49,139 bases of DNA. It comes from Maricaulis sp963976135. GTDB lineage: Bacteria > Pseudomonadota > Alphaproteobacteria > Caulobacterales > Maricaulaceae. The stretch lies in NCBI RefSeq assembly GCF_963976135.1, contig NZ_CAXBKN010000005.1, forward strand, positions 1 to 49,139, in the 5' to 3' direction. Shown one piece after another: positions 48,301-49,139 of this stretch. A model generated the notes under the pieces. That model saw only the letters and a list, made by a program, of their open reading frames with translations. It did not search any database and was not told where the DNA came from. The first letter of the stretch is position 1, and every line of letters begins with the position of its first letter. Made by a program: the position numbers and the translations under genes.

Positions 48301-48651
48301 ATGCCCCGCCTGACACTGGTTCCACGAGCCGCGCAGACCCCGCCTCCATGCCCCACCCAGGAATTGCAGGAGATCATTGCCGATCTGCATCAGGCCCGCG
48401 ATGGACTGACCGATGGTCCGAGCATTCTGTGGCTGATCAATGATCTCATGTGCTGGTGCGAGAGCCGCATCGAGGATTGCGATGATGAGTCGCCAAACAG
48501 CGCCCAGACCACACTCAGCCGCCAGAACTTCATGTCGCGCCTGACCGGCTATGCCGAGAATATCCGGCGCTCGAATGGCGAGTTGAGCGATGAATTCCTC
48601 GCCTTCCTCGCCACCGTACAGACGGCAATGGACGCACCAACGACCAATTAG
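48301..48651 (+). CDS. Hypothetical protein
   Basis: 116 residues: a short basic lead, then helices with several Cys and acidic residues (LMCWCESRIEDCDDE). No family is recognised. A modest ACGAGAA lies before the ATG. The 111-base gap upstream is less GC-rich and contains TTAAC but no complete CtrA box. It may be regulated separately from the preceding gene. Confidence 0.6.
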   Translation: MPRLTLVPRAAQTPPPCPTQELQEIIADLHQARDGLTDGPSILWLINDLMCWCESRIEDCDDESPNSAQTTLSRQNFMSRLTGYAENIRRSNGELSDEFLAFLATVQTAMDAPTTN

Positions 48652-48695
48652 GCCCGCATCGGCCCGCCGCCCGAATCGGCCCTGCCACCGGATGC

Positions 48696-48710
48696 GAACA
48701 AAAAACGAAC
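48696..48710. promoter_or_regulatory. LexA (SOS) box of alphaproteobacterial type
   Basis: GAAC-AAAAAAC-GAAC is a perfect direct repeat of GAAC with 7 bases between, the complement of GTTC-N7-GTTC, the known alphaproteobacterial LexA recognition sequence. It is 81-95 bases upstream of the helicase start, in its promoter region, so the helicase is probably SOS-induced. Confidence 0.75.
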
Positions 48711-48790
48711 AATTGCACATCACCGGCTTGGGATTGCGCGTTTTTCGGTCCAGACTACCGGATTGAACGACTCGTTATTCGCAGGCTGGC

Positions 48791-49139
48791 ATGACTTCGC
48801 TCTCGATTTCCGACATGGCGCGCGCGGCGCCGCCCTCGCCTTATCTCGAAGGCCTCAATGCCGAGCAGCGCACCGCTGTCGAGGCGCTCGACGGGGCCGT
48901 GCTGGTGCTCGCCGGTGCCGGCACCGGCAAGACCCGTGTGCTCACCACCCGCCTCGCCCATATCCTCGCCACCGGCCGCGCGCGGCCGTGGGAAATCCTC
49001 GCCGTCACCTTCACCAACAAGGCCGCACGCGAGATGAAGGAGCGGGTCGGCAAGATTATCGGCGAAGCCGTCGAGGGCGTGCCGTGGATGGGAACCTTCC
49101 ACTCGGTCTCGGCCCAGATCCTGCGCCGCCATGCCGAAC
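48791..49139 (+). CDS. uvrD: UvrD/PcrA-type DNA helicase (5' part)
   Basis: 116 codons before the window edge; the gene continues outside. The Q-motif is LNAEQRTAV at about 22-30, motif I (Walker A) is AGAGTGKTR at about 41-49, motif Ia follows in AVTFTNKAAREMKERV and motif Ib/Ic in GTFHSV. This is a superfamily 1 helicase of the UvrD/PcrA/Rep group, which acts in nucleotide excision and mismatch repair and removes RecA from DNA. A second Met eight codons in is a possible start. Upstream LexA box suggests SOS control. Confidence 0.95.
   Translation, partial: MTSLSISDMARAAPPSPYLEGLNAEQRTAVEALDGAVLVLAGAGTGKTRVLTTRLAHILATGRARPWEILAVTFTNKAAREMKERVGKIIGEAVEGVPWMGTFHSVSAQILRRHAE

Overview
The window is a GC-rich, densely coding bacterial chromosome segment with no insertion sequences, integrases, phage structural genes or CRISPR arrays. 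It looks alphaproteobacterial, most like the Caulobacterales/Maricaulales (a Maricaulis-like stalked or dimorphic marine bacterium). The reasons are a circularly permuted two-piece tmRNA gene whose tag is very close to the one I recall for Caulobacter, an SspB-alpha type ClpXP adaptor, a long two-TM coiled-coil protein resembling the polarity factor TipN, a good CtrA-type box (TTAA-N7-CTTA), an alphaproteobacterial LexA box (GAAC-N7-GAAC), and small families common in this class (DUF4169, RHH_4, DUF2065 beside hflKC). The assignment is from memory of these families, not from a search. No gap between genes exceeds 300 bases.

Layout. 1-9.5 kb: tRNA-Lys, an exported protein, a leftward trio (periplasmic YfiR-like protein, TonB-dependent receptor, chemoreceptor) that could form an envelope-to-cytoplasm sensing relay, a PqiA-like membrane protein, a MarR regulator divergent from a fumarylacetoacetase-family hydrolase plus maleylacetoacetate isomerase pair, and a DUF418 membrane protein. 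9.6-16.5 kb: the TipN-like protein, then a leftward Mla/MCE lipid-transport operon (MFS transporter, STAS-MlaE permease, MlaF ATPase, MlaD, auxiliary lipoprotein). 16.6-21 kb: a compact cassette of a GT4 glycosyltransferase, a methyltransferase and a squalene-cyclase-fold protein (rightward), meeting a second methyltransferase and a lipoprotein (leftward). This is the best candidate for an undescribed system here.

21-30 kb: proline iminopeptidase, an NSS sodium symporter, the elongasome operon mreB-mreC-mreD-mrdA-rodA, and a VTT-domain membrane protein. 30-38.3 kb, all leftward: an HTH-like protein, a divergent ketol-acid reductoisomerase, degP-miaA, hflK-hflC-DUF2065, and thyA-mazG-like-folA. 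These cover membrane proteolysis control, tRNA modification and thymidylate/folate supply.

38.5-49.1 kb: a VOC protein, a Tat-exported repeat protein, permuted ssrA, a DUF3667 gene broken by one in-frame TGA, sspB with a thioesterase, a RusA-like nuclease divergent from fumC, DUF4169, a head-to-head pair of palindromic repeats, small hypothetical genes, a ClC-family chloride transporter, and the 5' end of a UvrD/PcrA helicase preceded by the LexA box. ssrA (tagging of stalled nascent chains) and sspB (delivery of tagged chains to ClpXP) lie about 1.3 kb apart and act in the same quality-control pathway.
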